This document shows, in pieces, positions 1-8,201 of a stretch of DNA of 40,340 nucleotides. The notes beneath the pieces are model-generated. The model did no database searches and had not been told where the DNA came from. It saw only the letters and a program-made list of their open reading frames with translations. Origin of the DNA: Paludibacteraceae bacterium (lineage in GTDB: Bacteria > Bacteroidota > Bacteroidia > Bacteroidales > Paludibacteraceae); the NCBI GenBank assembly GCA_017527495.1, contig JAFXPY010000049.1:1-40340 (forward strand), given 5' to 3'. Both the position numbers and the translations under genes were made by a program. Numbering within the stretch: position 1 is the stretch's first letter; every line of letters starts with the position of its first letter.

Positions 1-101
1 ATGAGAATTTACATTTTGGATCATAAAGATTAGACATTTTTGATGGTAAAAATACGCCAAAATAAGCAAAAATTAAAGCTCAAAAATAGCGGCAAATGAA
101 A

Positions 102-165
102 ATATCCACACCTCATTTTCATAACTCGCTGATATTCAGATATGGTTACACAACAAATATCCACA
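102..165 (+). repeat. ATCCACA motif pair with AACTCGCTG half-site
   Basis: The 9-mer ATATCCACA occurs at 102-110 and 157-165, each one mismatch from the classical DnaA box TTATCCACA. Between them AACTCGCTG lies at 123-131, and its exact reverse complement CAGCGAGTT is at 3236-3244, next to four more TCCACA motifs. No gene is seen in the first 224 bases apart from the promoter. Function is unknown; an origin, a protein-binding array or the edge of an inserted block are all possible. Confidence 0.4.
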
Positions 166-172
166 CTTATTT

Positions 173-204
173 TTTGGAATTTTTAATTTATTTGCCTAAC
201 TTTG
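173..204 (+). promoter_or_regulatory. Bacteroidota promoter
   Basis: TTTG at 173-176, a 20-base spacer, then TAACTTTG at 197-204. This matches the Bacteroidota -33/-7 consensus TTTG-N19/20-TAnnTTTG. It sits 20 bases before the start at 225. Confidence 0.75.
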
Positions 205-224
205 CTGAAAAAAAATATTAAATT

Positions 225-565
225 ATGAAGAAGCCATTTTTAATATCTTTTATTATTTGTATTTCATTTCCTCTATATTCTCAATATCTATTCTCAATAA
301 TTGATAATGACCAGAGTTTTCAAAATAAAGAATGGGTCATGAAAATTAAAGAATGTACAACAACAAAATTTGCAATACCTATTGAGATAGATTTTGAACA
401 AATTATAGAGCAGAAAGATAGCACAAGATTATCTTTTCGGATAAATTTTTATCAAACGGTAAATATACTTTCGCTGCTAATATAGGAAATTTGTCTAATG
501 GTGTTTATCTACTCGTTACACAAATTGATGAAAATAAAATTATTAATAAATTTACTAAATTTTGA
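225..565 (+). pseudogene. Small exported protein with T9SS-like C-terminus, split by a -1 frameshift
   Basis: The first frame (225-485) encodes an N-terminal signal peptide (MKKPFLISFIICISFPLYSQ) and a short region with no recognisable domain, then runs to a stop at 483-485. The -1 frame is open from 422 to a TGA at 563-565 and encodes a tail reading NGKYTFAANIGNLSNGVYLL, then VTQIDENKIINKF, which has the beta-strand pattern of type A T9SS sorting domains (LSNGVYLL...KIINK). The two halves therefore belong together. The sequence AAATTTT at 443-449 sits in the correct phase (A_AAT_TTT) for -1 slippage, so either programmed frameshifting or a one-base loss is possible. The restored protein would have about 113 residues, so it is small for a T9SS cargo and may itself be a remnant. 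A good promoter lies just upstream. Confidence 0.6.
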
Positions 566-570
566 GAATC

Positions 571-1068
571 ATGAAAAAGAGTATTTTATTCATAACAATG
601 CTATGGCTTTTTATCGCTTGCGAGAAACAAAATGTTATCAATGAAAATCGCACGACACCTACACCTATCGAGAAAGATAGGGAGACAGAAATAGATAGCA
701 GCGAGTGCTATATGCTCCAATCGTTCAATGAGTTAGGAAAATCGATAGATCAATACGACTGCATCGTATTTCAGAAAAACGCAGGACGAACATTTGAGGA
801 AGCTTTTAACAACATGAAACCGGAATTAGATGCATTGGTAAACAGAGATGTTGATGAAGAAAAAAAAGGTGCCAATTACGATGCGACAAAGTGGGAACTT
901 CGTAAAATTGAAAGATTAGTTAAAAACTCACCAAATGAAAAGTTAATATATACATCGATTGAACTATATATGCATTCATTAGTATATAATGCATACACAA
1001 TCGTACGTCAATATATTGTGATTGATTCCGAGGGTAATGTATATCAAATTGTTGGCCCCGTAGATTGA
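571..1068 (+). CDS. Lipoprotein of unknown function
   Basis: The frame is open from a TTG at 562, but the ATG at 571 gives a clean lipoprotein signal peptide (MKKSILFITMLWLFIAC) with the lipobox cysteine at residue 17, so I choose 571 (165 residues). The mature part is hydrophilic, with a threonine/proline-rich linker (TTPTPIEKDRETEID) and then a mixed alpha/beta region ending in the strand-like segment YIVIDSEGNVYQIVGPVD. I do not recognise a family. It starts 6 bases after the end of the frameshifted T9SS protein and probably shares its transcript. Export to the inner face of the outer membrane, or to the surface, is expected from the lipobox. Confidence 0.75.
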   Translation: MKKSILFITMLWLFIACEKQNVINENRTTPTPIEKDRETEIDSSECYMLQSFNELGKSIDQYDCIVFQKNAGRTFEEAFNNMKPELDALVNRDVDEEKKGANYDATKWELRKIERLVKNSPNEKLIYTSIELYMHSLVYNAYTIVRQYIVIDSEGNVYQIVGPVD

Positions 1069-1136
1069 ATTAGTATAAAAATGCAACTAAAAAGTTCAAA
1101 CTAAATTAATTCATATCTAAAAAATAAATTATAAAC

Positions 1137-1796
1137 ATGACAACATTTAATCATAGGACATTAATTATCAAAAGCATACTATTATGTGTGTTATTATTGT
1201 GCACACATAATAGTGCTGCAGAACAAGCCATAGAAATCACATTAACTAAGACATTAAATACGAACTTTGATTCATCAGATACCGTAAGTATGTCTGACAA
1301 CCCTGATCACACCACCACAACACCGCCACAGCCAAATGATATTCATGCTTTTGTTCTTAACAAAACTGTCTTTGTCGTATCAAATAATCAAACACAAAAC
1401 TATGTCTCTATAGTAAGTTCAACAGGATCATCCATTAACAAAAGCTTTACGGATTCATGTACAATAAATATTCCTAATGCAGGTGCTTACTTTATTTGCA
1501 TTTTTGCCGGTGAATATACGTATGAGGGTATATTTACCATTAAAGATGAGAAATCAGCAGAACAAGCTGTGATAAATTATCGACCTGACTTGGAATTTAT
1601 TGCAATTGAACTATTAAATAACATAACACCGGCAGAAATAAACATAGTTGACATTTATGGCAACAATGTCTATAATCAAATATCGCACAATCAAATCACA
1701 TGGATTGATACAAGCTCTTTACCATTAGGGACATATATTATTGGGATATATCAAAACAAAAATAAAATTGCATCGCAAAAAATTGTAATCAGGTAA
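1137..1796 (+). CDS. Exported DUF3244-like protein with T9SS type A-like sorting domain
   Basis: A 219-residue protein with an N-terminal signal peptide (hydrophobic core LIIKSILLCVLLLC, cleavage near AAEQ). Residues about 30-135 resemble the DUF3244 fold: an IEITLTKT strand, then HAFVLNKTVFVVSNN, ISSTG-like turns and a closing strand YTYEGIFTI. The last 75 residues look like a T9SS type A sorting domain (INIVDIYGNNVYNQ ... LPLGTYIIGIY ... KIASQKIVIR). I infer a small cell-surface or secreted protein. It ends 5 bases before the TPR regulator and is probably co-transcribed with it. No catalytic motif is visible. Confidence 0.72.
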   Translation: MTTFNHRTLIIKSILLCVLLLCTHNSAAEQAIEITLTKTLNTNFDSSDTVSMSDNPDHTTTTPPQPNDIHAFVLNKTVFVVSNNQTQNYVSIVSSTGSSINKSFTDSCTINIPNAGAYFICIFAGEYTYEGIFTIKDEKSAEQAVINYRPDLEFIAIELLNNITPAEINIVDIYGNNVYNQISHNQITWIDTSSLPLGTYIIGIYQNKNKIASQKIVIR

Positions 1797-1801
1797 AATT
1801 A

Positions 1802-3175
1802 ATGTTCAAAAAAGCACTATACATATTATTGTCAATTTATTTATGCTCATGCGCCAAACTACATGATGCACAACATGTTTTACGCCAAGCGGACAGCCTC
1901 AAAAACGAAAGTGTAACTTACGATGATAGCGCTCAAATTGCCCAAGCGACACACGTTCTAAACAATATCATCTATCGCAATATCTACCCCGCTGATTATG
2001 CTAAAGCTCACTATTATTATGGAAGAGTACTACGTGAGCACAATAATCCGGCTGAGGCGATGAAACACTTCATCAAAACAATAGAATCATCAACAACCGA
2101 CAACACTATTATTGCTCGTGCATACAACAATATGGGGACAATAAGTCATATCGCCGGACAAAATCAGCTCGCCTTCGATATGTATAAAAAAGCTGCCGAT
2201 TTTTTTCATGCTAAAAACGACTCTACTGCCTACTACTATGCCCTCAACAGCATGGCGTATGAACTTGCCGAATTACGAAACGGAGAAAAAATGAACCATT
2301 TTCTGCAAATGATTCAAAACGAATGTAAGGACACAGCGGTAGTCATTCGAACATTAGAGACAAGGGCCAGATACAACCTTTTAATCCAACAATACGACTC
2401 AACTATATATTACGTCAATCTACTTCAAAAACATAACGATTGCGGACCAAGTGCAGTCATGCTCAAAGCGCAAGCCTTTGCTTTCTTGGAGAATAATGAC
2501 TCTGCTATGCATTATGCCAATCAAATTATGGAATACGAAAATAGAGACAACGACAAAATTAACGCATTATATATCTTAACCCACAATGACTCTACTCTCT
2601 CAGCCCAACGGTTATTGCAACTAACATCACAGCGAGAGGACATCAGGCACAAAAAATACGGACCTCTAAAAGAACAACATTTGATTGCAACACAAATACT
2701 TAAAGAGCATTTAGACAGCAAAAAAGTTTTTTTATGGGTTAAATGGCTCATTATATTTTCAATAATAGCACTAACTGTCTATATTTTTATCAAAAAAATA
2801 TGTAAATATCCAAATTCAAAACGGTCAGAAAGCAATAATCTCACCGCAAAAGATATAGAAAAGAAATGCAAACAAATAAGGCAAATAGACGATTTCAAGA
2901 GTTTTTTTGGATGGGCAGATTATCAACAAGTTTGTTATATTGTTAATAATGAATTTAATATGCTGGAAAAAAAATTAGACGAAAAAGGTCTTAACGAAAA
3001 AGACATACGGCTATGCATCTTAGTGCTTATTGACAAATTCAATAGCAAACAAATTGCAAAACTGCTTTTCTATTCTGAAAGCGGAATTAGGAACTACAAA
3101 CACAATGTTGCAAAAAAACTTAACACCACAAGTACTAATTTGCGCAAAAAAATTATAGAAATAGCAATAAATTAA
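1802..3175 (+). CDS. TPR lipoprotein/membrane protein with LuxR-type helix-turn-helix
   Basis: A 457-residue protein of the Bacteroidota tetratricopeptide-regulator type. It starts with a lipoprotein-like signal (LLSIYLCSC, Cys at 17). Several TPR-like helical pairs follow (for example AKAHYYYGRVLREHNNPAEA and ARAYNNMGTISHIAGQNQLA, about residues 60-280). A single membrane helix lies at about 302-326 (VFLWVKWLIIFSIIALTVYIF). The cytoplasmic C-terminal domain ends in an HTH (DIRLCILVLIDKFNSKQIAK, then LLFYSESGIRNYKHNVAKKL), matching the LuxR/GerE pattern. The architecture suggests a periplasmic TPR sensor relaying to a cytoplasmic DNA-binding domain (inference). It lies 5 bases behind the DUF3244-like gene, which suggests it senses or controls that cluster. 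Confidence 0.8.
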   Translation: MFKKALYILLSIYLCSCAKLHDAQHVLRQADSLKNESVTYDDSAQIAQATHVLNNIIYRNIYPADYAKAHYYYGRVLREHNNPAEAMKHFIKTIESSTTDNTIIARAYNNMGTISHIAGQNQLAFDMYKKAADFFHAKNDSTAYYYALNSMAYELAELRNGEKMNHFLQMIQNECKDTAVVIRTLETRARYNLLIQQYDSTIYYVNLLQKHNDCGPSAVMLKAQAFAFLENNDSAMHYANQIMEYENRDNDKINALYILTHNDSTLSAQRLLQLTSQREDIRHKKYGPLKEQHLIATQILKEHLDSKKVFLWVKWLIIFSIIALTVYIFIKKICKYPNSKRSESNNLTAKDIEKKCKQIRQIDDFKSFFGWADYQQVCYIVNNEFNMLEKKLDEKGLNEKDIRLCILVLIDKFNSKQIAKLLFYSESGIRNYKHNVAKKLNTTSTNLRKKIIEIAIN

Positions 3176-3545
3176 AGCATCCACACCCATCCACAGTAAA
3201 AAATCCACAACCAAAATCGCTTAGTATATAAAAACCAGCGAGTTAAGAAACCAAACTTTCCACAGTTTTTTCGGATATATTTTATTTTTTAATATTATCT
3301 TTGTCTATTGATGCTAATTTTGGACGAGAGTGCAAAGATCTAGCATTTTTTATCATGGAAAAAAGGGAGTGAGACTTTTCATCCTCTTTCTGCTTGTTTT
3401 TTTTACCATTACAACCCATAGCATTGTTGTATTTTTAATTTGGAATTAAACAATAGATATAAAAAAACAAAATGGTTGTTAGAACAATACCCTTTAATCT
3501 CTTGACAAAATTGACTAAATAACCAATAGATACTTTATATAACTG
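3176..3545 (+). promoter_or_regulatory. Gene-free region with TCCACA motifs and promoter-like sites
   Basis: There is no coding frame. ATCCACA occurs at 3179-3185, 3189-3195 and 3203-3209, and TTTCCACA at 3257-3264. CAGCGAGTT at 3236-3244 is the inverse of 123-131. TATCTTTG (3296-3303) and TAATTTTG (3315-3322) match the -7 element but lack a well-placed TTTG upstream. Either could drive the CotH-family gene through a leader of more than 200 bases; nothing else is recognisable. Confidence 0.4.
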
Positions 3546-4997
3546 ATGAAGAAAAAATTATTGTTTTGTAGCATATTCCTTGGACTTTGTGCGTTATGGT
3601 CATGCAAAAAAGAATTGACATCCGATCTGCCAATCATTACCATTCCTAAGAGTACTCATGCTGATGATACGGTCAGTATGCCTGATTATATGTTCGACAT
3701 AAATGATTTACCAATTATCACAATTTCTATTACAAAGGCAAACTGGAATCATTACCTGCAAAATTTCGATGAAAACGCCAATAATCGTCAACATGTTCAT
3801 GCTTCATTTACTATGGAAAAAGGGGATGGCAATATCTTTTACAGAAATGATATAGGCTTACGTCCTCGTGGCAATACGTCTCGTATCCGCCCCGAAGGTT
3901 CAAATGGTATGATGCATGACTCTATAAATCCACAGTGGCATCATGCCCATTTTGGAATAAATTTTGTTAAGTATTATACGGGAAAGCCTCTTTGGGGAAG
4001 TGATCATATCGTACTGAAATGGTTTAATGGCGACCCTGCCTATTGTCGCGAGATCTATGCCTACGATTTATTTAAGCGCTTCGATGTATGGTCTGCTCCT
4101 CGCGCTTGTTATTGCAGACTTTATATTCATGTGGAGGGCGACGCTCAACCTGCATATTTTGGCGTGTACGTAATGTTGGAGGGCGTGAATGAAAGTTATC
4201 TGCAAGAACGATATAAACAAGGTCATTTCCCCGATGTCGACGGCAATCTATGGAAGGCAGGATATAGTCTGCAAGGTCAAGCAGATTTATTTAATCCAGA
4301 TGAAAATCGGATGGGAGTGGCTGACGATTGGTCTACATTTACTTACAATTTGAAAACGAATAAAAAGCATTTAGAAAAAGCGAAAACACAGTTGGCTAAT
4401 TTCATGAGGAAAATGAGTGAGCTTCCTTATGGTTCGGGGGAACTCAAAAAATGGCTTGAAGAACATATTGACATTGATTTGTATTTGCGCCAACTGGCAG
4501 TAAGTGTAACAGTTGGCATGTGGGACGACTATTGGATTTGGGGAAACAATTTCTATTTCTACTTTGACTCACAAGGCAAATTCTATTATATCCCGTATGA
4601 CTACGACCAGTGTTTAGGAACGGGTTGCATCATTGACACAGGTAAGCAAGACCCACTTCACTGGGGTGAGAGAACAGATGATAGACAACTTGTGGCAAAA
4701 ATTTTATCAATCCCGGAATTTGAAGATAAATATTTGATGTATCTTAAAAAATTGGCTTCATCCGATGAATTATTTGGCAAAACAGGAAGTCAAACAAGAA
4801 TTAAAAAATGGTATTACAATATCAATCAATATATTATTAATGACACGGGTGAAGATATGTATTTGAACGATGTTCCTGCCGAATGGACGACACAGCCACT
4901 TTATCGACTTTTGAAAAGCAGTGAAGGTATAAACTTTTTTGATACGAAAATTCATACTATTGATTCCATATATTCGGCAAGAATTGTTCAAAAGTAG
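3546..4997 (+). CDS. CotH-kinase-family lipoprotein (paralogue 1)
   Basis: A 483-residue lipoprotein (signal MKKKLLFCSIFLGLCALWSC, lipid-attachment Cys 20). The body matches the CotH protein-kinase-like family: residues 50-75 hold the entry strand ISITKANWNHYLQNF, then the arginine-rich GLRPRGNTSRIRPEG, the helix YCREIYAYDLFKRFDVWSAP, strands CRLYIHVEGD and FGVYVMLEG, a W-K pair in NLWKAGYS, and the metal-site-like IPYDYDQCLG. In Bacillus, CotH phosphorylates spore-coat proteins. In this non-sporulating lineage the substrate is unknown; an extracytoplasmic location is implied by the lipobox. The gene at 35267 is a close full-length paralogue lying just downstream of the giant adhesin-like gene. 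The ATG at 3546 is the only start giving a signal peptide. Confidence 0.85.
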   Translation: MKKKLLFCSIFLGLCALWSCKKELTSDLPIITIPKSTHADDTVSMPDYMFDINDLPIITISITKANWNHYLQNFDENANNRQHVHASFTMEKGDGNIFYRNDIGLRPRGNTSRIRPEGSNGMMHDSINPQWHHAHFGINFVKYYTGKPLWGSDHIVLKWFNGDPAYCREIYAYDLFKRFDVWSAPRACYCRLYIHVEGDAQPAYFGVYVMLEGVNESYLQERYKQGHFPDVDGNLWKAGYSLQGQADLFNPDENRMGVADDWSTFTYNLKTNKKHLEKAKTQLANFMRKMSELPYGSGELKKWLEEHIDIDLYLRQLAVSVTVGMWDDYWIWGNNFYFYFDSQGKFYYIPYDYDQCLGTGCIIDTGKQDPLHWGERTDDRQLVAKILSIPEFEDKYLMYLKKLASSDELFGKTGSQTRIKKWYYNINQYIINDTGEDMYLNDVPAEWTTQPLYRLLKSSEGINFFDTKIHTIDSIYSARIVQK

Positions 4998-5033
4998 GCT
5001 TTTTGCTCACATTGTACACAAATGTGGTAGCAA

Positions 5034-5065
5034 TTTGCGTATATAGCAAAAAAACATTAATTTTG
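5034..5065 (+). promoter_or_regulatory. Bacteroidota promoter of the helicase gene
   Basis: TTTG at 5034-5037, a 20-base spacer, then TAATTTTG at 5058-5065, 25 bases before the ATG at 5091. Confidence 0.8.
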
Positions 5066-5090
5066 CAACACTTTTTTAACTTGCAATTAA

Positions 5091-6305
5091 ATGTATTTTG
5101 ACGAACTACCATTTGAAGATGAAATCCTTGACGCTCTTGACGCAATGAACTTTGTCGAGATGACACCCGTTCAAGAGCAGACTATGCCGATCATAATGGA
5201 CGGTCATGATGTTATTTCTTGTGCACAAACAGGAACGGGGAAAACGGCAGCTTATATTCTCCCGCTTCTCAACAATCTGCTCAATGATTCTCATAGTGCC
5301 GATCATCTCAATGCCATAATCATGGCTCCTACGCGCGAACTTGCCCAACAAATTGACCAGCAAATGCAAGGCTTCAGTTATTTTGCTCCGTTTTCATCAG
5401 TAGCTGTCTATGGTGGTAATGATGGCAATGCATGGGACATTCAGAAAAAAGGACTTACACATGGAGCCGACATTGTTATTGCCACACCCGGACGACTCCT
5501 CTCACACATGAAAGTGTATAATATTGATTTTTCACACATCAAATACTTCATCCTTGACGAAGCCGATCGCATGCTTGATATGGGATTCTACGACGACATA
5601 ATGAAAATCGTCAATAAACTCCCTAAATCACGCCAAACAATAATGTTTTCTGCCACTATGCCACCCAAAATACGCACAATGGCAAAACAAATCATGCACG
5701 CGCCAAAAGAAGTTAGAATAGCTATATCTCGCCCACCTGAAACCATCCACCAAATGGCATATATCTGCTATGAACCACAAAAAATCAAACTCATAGAGCA
5801 TATCTTTCAAGACAAAACACTGAGTAAGGTAATCCTCTTTGTGGGCAAGAAAAACGCCGTTCATGACATAACACGCTCACTTCGGAAATTAGGTCTTCGC
5901 GCAGACGAGATGCATTCAGATTTGGAACAATCAGCACGTGACCATGTCATGCACGAATTTAGGAACGGAAGAGTAGATATTCTCGTTGCCACCGACATTG
6001 TTTCACGCGGGATAGACATAGATGACATTCCGCTTGTGATTAATTACAATGTGCCACGCGATGCCGAAGACTATGTTCATCGCATAGGCAGAACAGCACG
6101 CGCAGCCAATTCCGGTGAAGCTATCACACTTATTGGACCAGACGAACAGATATTCTTCCAACGCATTGAAAAATTTCTTGAAAAAGACATTGAAAAACTT
6201 CCTTTACCCCAAGGATTTGAGCCGGGACCAGAGTATGTGATAGGAAAAGAAGAAAAGAAGAAAAAGAAAAGTTACAAGGGATATAAGAAAAGAAGTGAGA
6301 AGTGA
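5091..6305 (+). CDS. DEAD-box ATP-dependent RNA helicase
   Basis: A 404-residue superfamily 2 helicase with the canonical motifs in order: Q-motif region (MTPVQEQTMP, about 24-33), motif I AQTGTGKT (45-52), Ia PTRELAQQ, Ib TPGRLL, II DEAD (156-159), III SAT (187-189), V VATDIVSRGIDI and VI HRIGRTARA (about 330). The C-terminus is short, basic and lysine-rich (EEKKKKKSYKGYKKRSEK), typical of RhlE-like proteins. It should unwind short RNA duplexes in ribosome assembly or RNA decay; the exact subfamily is inferred. It stands alone with its own promoter. The last codons (R-S-E-K-stop) lie inside a GTGAGAAGT repeat that continues into the intergenic repeat field, so the tail may have been shaped by that repeat. 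Confidence 0.93.
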   Translation: MYFDELPFEDEILDALDAMNFVEMTPVQEQTMPIIMDGHDVISCAQTGTGKTAAYILPLLNNLLNDSHSADHLNAIIMAPTRELAQQIDQQMQGFSYFAPFSSVAVYGGNDGNAWDIQKKGLTHGADIVIATPGRLLSHMKVYNIDFSHIKYFILDEADRMLDMGFYDDIMKIVNKLPKSRQTIMFSATMPPKIRTMAKQIMHAPKEVRIAISRPPETIHQMAYICYEPQKIKLIEHIFQDKTLSKVILFVGKKNAVHDITRSLRKLGLRADEMHSDLEQSARDHVMHEFRNGRVDILVATDIVSRGIDIDDIPLVINYNVPRDAEDYVHRIGRTARAANSGEAITLIGPDEQIFFQRIEKFLEKDIEKLPLPQGFEPGPEYVIGKEEKKKKKSYKGYKKRSEK

Positions 6306-6416
6306 GAAGTGAGAGATCTCTGACTTCTAACAGGCGAAGCCGGTCTAATGTCTTACATCTATTCTTACTTCTCACAGGCTAAGCCGGTCTAACTTCTTAC
6401 CTCTATTCTCATTTTT
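6291..6416 (+). repeat. Dispersed 25-bp intergenic repeat, locus 1
   Basis: Two copies of a 25-bp unit of form ACTTCTMACAGG-N5-GCCGGTCTA lie at 6323-6347 and 6367-6391, separated by 19 bases. They are preceded by AGAAGTGAGA-type repeats that overlap the helicase stop codon and form an imperfect hairpin with CTCTGACTTCT. A T-rich stretch follows at 6411-6418, so the field may also terminate transcription. Related copies occur at 11125-11184 (inverted) and 36829-36938. Confidence 0.7.
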
Positions 6417-6427
6417 TTAACATAAAA

Positions 6428-6459
6428 TTTGGTTAATATAAAAAAAAGTTGTAATTTTG
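6428..6459 (+). promoter_or_regulatory. Bacteroidota promoter of the CAU tRNA
   Basis: TTTG at 6428-6431, a 20-base spacer, then TAATTTTG at 6452-6459, 31 bases before the mature tRNA. No second TAnnTTTG site is seen before potA, so the tRNA and the transporter operon may share this promoter (inference). Confidence 0.75.
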
Positions 6460-6490
6460 CAATCCGAAAATTTGCCAAATGGGTAAATTT

Positions 6491-6564
6491 GGTCCCATAG
6501 CTCAGTTGGTTAGAGCATCTGACTCATAATCAGGGGGTCCTTGGTTCAAGCCCAAGTGGGACCA
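6491..6564 (+). tRNA. tRNA with CAU anticodon (Met or Ile2)
   Basis: A complete 74-nt cloverleaf. Acceptor GGTCCCA pairs TGGGACC; D stem GCTC/GAGC; anticodon stem TCTGA/TCAGG with loop CTCATAA and anticodon CAT at 6525-6527; a 5-nt variable loop; T stem CTTGG/CCAAG with loop TTCAAGC; discriminator A at 6564. CCA is not encoded. It is not an initiator by its perfectly paired acceptor end. Elongator tRNA-Met and lysidine-modified tRNA-Ile2 share this anticodon, and I cannot separate them by eye. Confidence 0.95.
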
Positions 6565-6570
6565 CTACAA

Positions 6571-6730
6571 TAATGAAAGACTAAGCGCGTTGGCAACAAC
6601 GAGCATAAGTCAATTATAAAAGAGACGACATTTGATCGTCTAACAGTTTTATAGTCCGTATTTCATTAGTCGAAAGACTAACCGGGGTGCAACGTGAAGC
6701 TATTAGACGAGCGGATGTCGTCATTTTATT
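6571..6730 (+). ncRNA. Structured leader RNA upstream of potA
   Basis: This 160-base gap between the tRNA and potA is packed with pairing. Hairpin 1 is CGTTG-GCAA-CAACG (6588-6601, GNRA loop), extended by GC/GC and GACT/AGTC (6579-6611). Hairpin 2 is TTAGTC-GAAA-GACTAA (GNRA loop, about 6666-6681). The arms 6624-6643 and 6703-6722 pair over 20 positions with 17 matches, but each arm is also self-complementary (GACGA-N7-TCGTC at 6624-6640 and 6706-6722), so two exclusive folds exist. TAATGAAA (6571-6578) can also pair TTTCATTA (6661-6668). The 3' hairpin is followed by a T-rich tract and could be an attenuator. I do not recognise a named riboswitch class. Confidence 0.65.
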
Positions 6731-6739
6731 TAATTTGTA

Positions 6740-8188
6740 ATGAAAATAATTGAAGTAAAACATGTCTCAAAGCAATTTGAAGATGGCAAATTTGCTTTGA
6801 ATGATGTAAGTCTTTCGATAGAGAAAGGCGAGTTTGTTACTATTTTAGGACCATCAGGTTGTGGTAAGACAACACTGCTGCGTTGTATTGCCGGTTTCCA
6901 AGTGGCTACAAGCGGAGACATTTTGCTCAACGGCATGGATGTAACCGAAATGCCCCCCAACAAACGCCCTGTCAACACAGTATTCCAAAAATATGCTCTA
7001 TTCCCACACCTCAATGTTTTCGACAATGTTGCTTTTGGTCTTAAACTCAAAAAAATAGACAAAAACATTATTGAGCAAAAGGTCAAAGCGGCTCTCAAAA
7101 CTGTTGGACTATCAGATTATGAATTTCGCAATGTTGACTCTTTGTCAGGTGGTCAGCAGCAACGTGTTGCCATTGCTCGAGCAATCATAAACGAACCGGA
7201 GGTGCTCCTACTTGATGAACCCCTTGCTGCTCTTGACCTCAAAATGCGCAAAGACATGCAACTTGAGCTCAAAGAGATGCACAAGAAACTCGGCATCACA
7301 TTCCTCTACGTAACTCACGACCAAGAAGAAGCTCTGACACTATCAGACCGAGTGGTGGTTATGAATGAAGGACGCATACAGCAAATCGGCACACCGACAG
7401 ACATATATAACGAACCCCAAAACTGCTTTGTTGCCGATTTCATCGGTGAAAGCAACATACTCAGTGCCACAATGATACGCGACCGACGTGTTGCTTTTTG
7501 CGATGCAGAATTTGATTGTGTTGATGAGGGATTTGGAGAAAACGCACCTGTTGATGTGGTTATTCGACCTGAAGATATTTATATTTGGGAAAACACGAAG
7601 ACATCAATTGCAAAACAACAAGCCGACTATGACCCCGACGACCGCGTTCCAAAAGGAAATTTCACCAAATGGTATGGCACTGTGCAAAGTAGCATATTCA
7701 AAGGTGTACATTACGAAATGACCGTTCTCACCGACAACAACTACGAATTTTTAGTACAAGACTACCACGAATTCAAACCAGGAACCAGTGTTGGAATGCT
7801 TGTCAAACCTGAAGATATCCAAATCATGCGTAAAGAGCGATATATCTTTAACAATTTTGAAGGCGAAGTACTAAAAAATGGTAAAGTACGTTTCCTTGAT
7901 GCAGAATGGGAGATTAATCCTGATGATATAGCTCAATTTGAGGCTGGAGATATAGTGAACGTAAAAGTGCCTTTCAAAGAAATAGATCTTCAAGACCACG
8001 AAGAGGATGGCGTTCTTTCCGGTGAAGTCCATTATATCCTTTTCAAAGGCAACCACTATGCTCTAACTATAAGAACAGATGAAGGACACGACATTTATGT
8101 TTATACCACCGATGTCTGGGATGATGGTGACCGCGTCGGAATACTGATTCCGAAGGAGTCTATACATATTGAGAAACGGCAATCTTAA
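6740..8188 (+). CDS. potA: Polyamine ABC transporter ATP-binding protein
   Basis: A 482-residue ATPase driving spermidine/putrescine uptake with PotB, PotC and PotD. Walker A is GPSGCGKTT (about 36-44), signature LSGGQQQR (about 137), Walker B VLLLDEP and the switch histidine THD. The C-terminal third carries two TOBE-like repeats ([17 protein letters not shown] and [17 protein letters not shown]), making it longer than the usual 350-380-residue PotA; the second repeat is probably an extra regulatory copy. It is the first gene of the potABCD operon, preceded by the structured leader, and has no Shine-Dalgarno sequence. The four-gene context supports polyamine specificity, though the exact substrate is not provable from sequence. 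Confidence 0.92.
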   Translation: MKIIEVKHVSKQFEDGKFALNDVSLSIEKGEFVTILGPSGCGKTTLLRCIAGFQVATSGDILLNGMDVTEMPPNKRPVNTVFQKYALFPHLNVFDNVAFGLKLKKIDKNIIEQKVKAALKTVGLSDYEFRNVDSLSGGQQQRVAIARAIINEPEVLLLDEPLAALDLKMRKDMQLELKEMHKKLGITFLYVTHDQEEALTLSDRVVVMNEGRIQQIGTPTDIYNEPQNCFVADFIGESNILSATMIRDRRVAFCDAEFDCVDEGFGENAPVDVVIRPEDIYIWENTKTSIAKQQADYDPDDRVPKGNFTKWYGTVQSSIFKGVHYEMTVLTDNNYEFLVQDYHEFKPGTSVGMLVKPEDIQIMRKERYIFNNFEGEVLKNGKVRFLDAEWEINPDDIAQFEAGDIVNVKVPFKEIDLQDHEEDGVLSGEVHYILFKGNHYALTIRTDEGHDIYVYTTDVWDDGDRVGILIPKESIHIEKRQS

Positions 8189-8201
8189 AACATCGTGCAA
8201 A

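Noticed and set aside
102-3264. Chromosomal origin of replication
   Set aside because: The boxes are imperfect and split by 3 kb of genes, with no dnaA, dnaN or AT-rich unwinding element recognisable. Reported only as an unexplained motif cluster.
6571-6730. TPP, preQ1, THF or hammerhead-type RNA upstream of potA
   Set aside because: The conserved core bases of these classes (for example CUGAGA for TPP or CUGAUGA for hammerhead) are absent.
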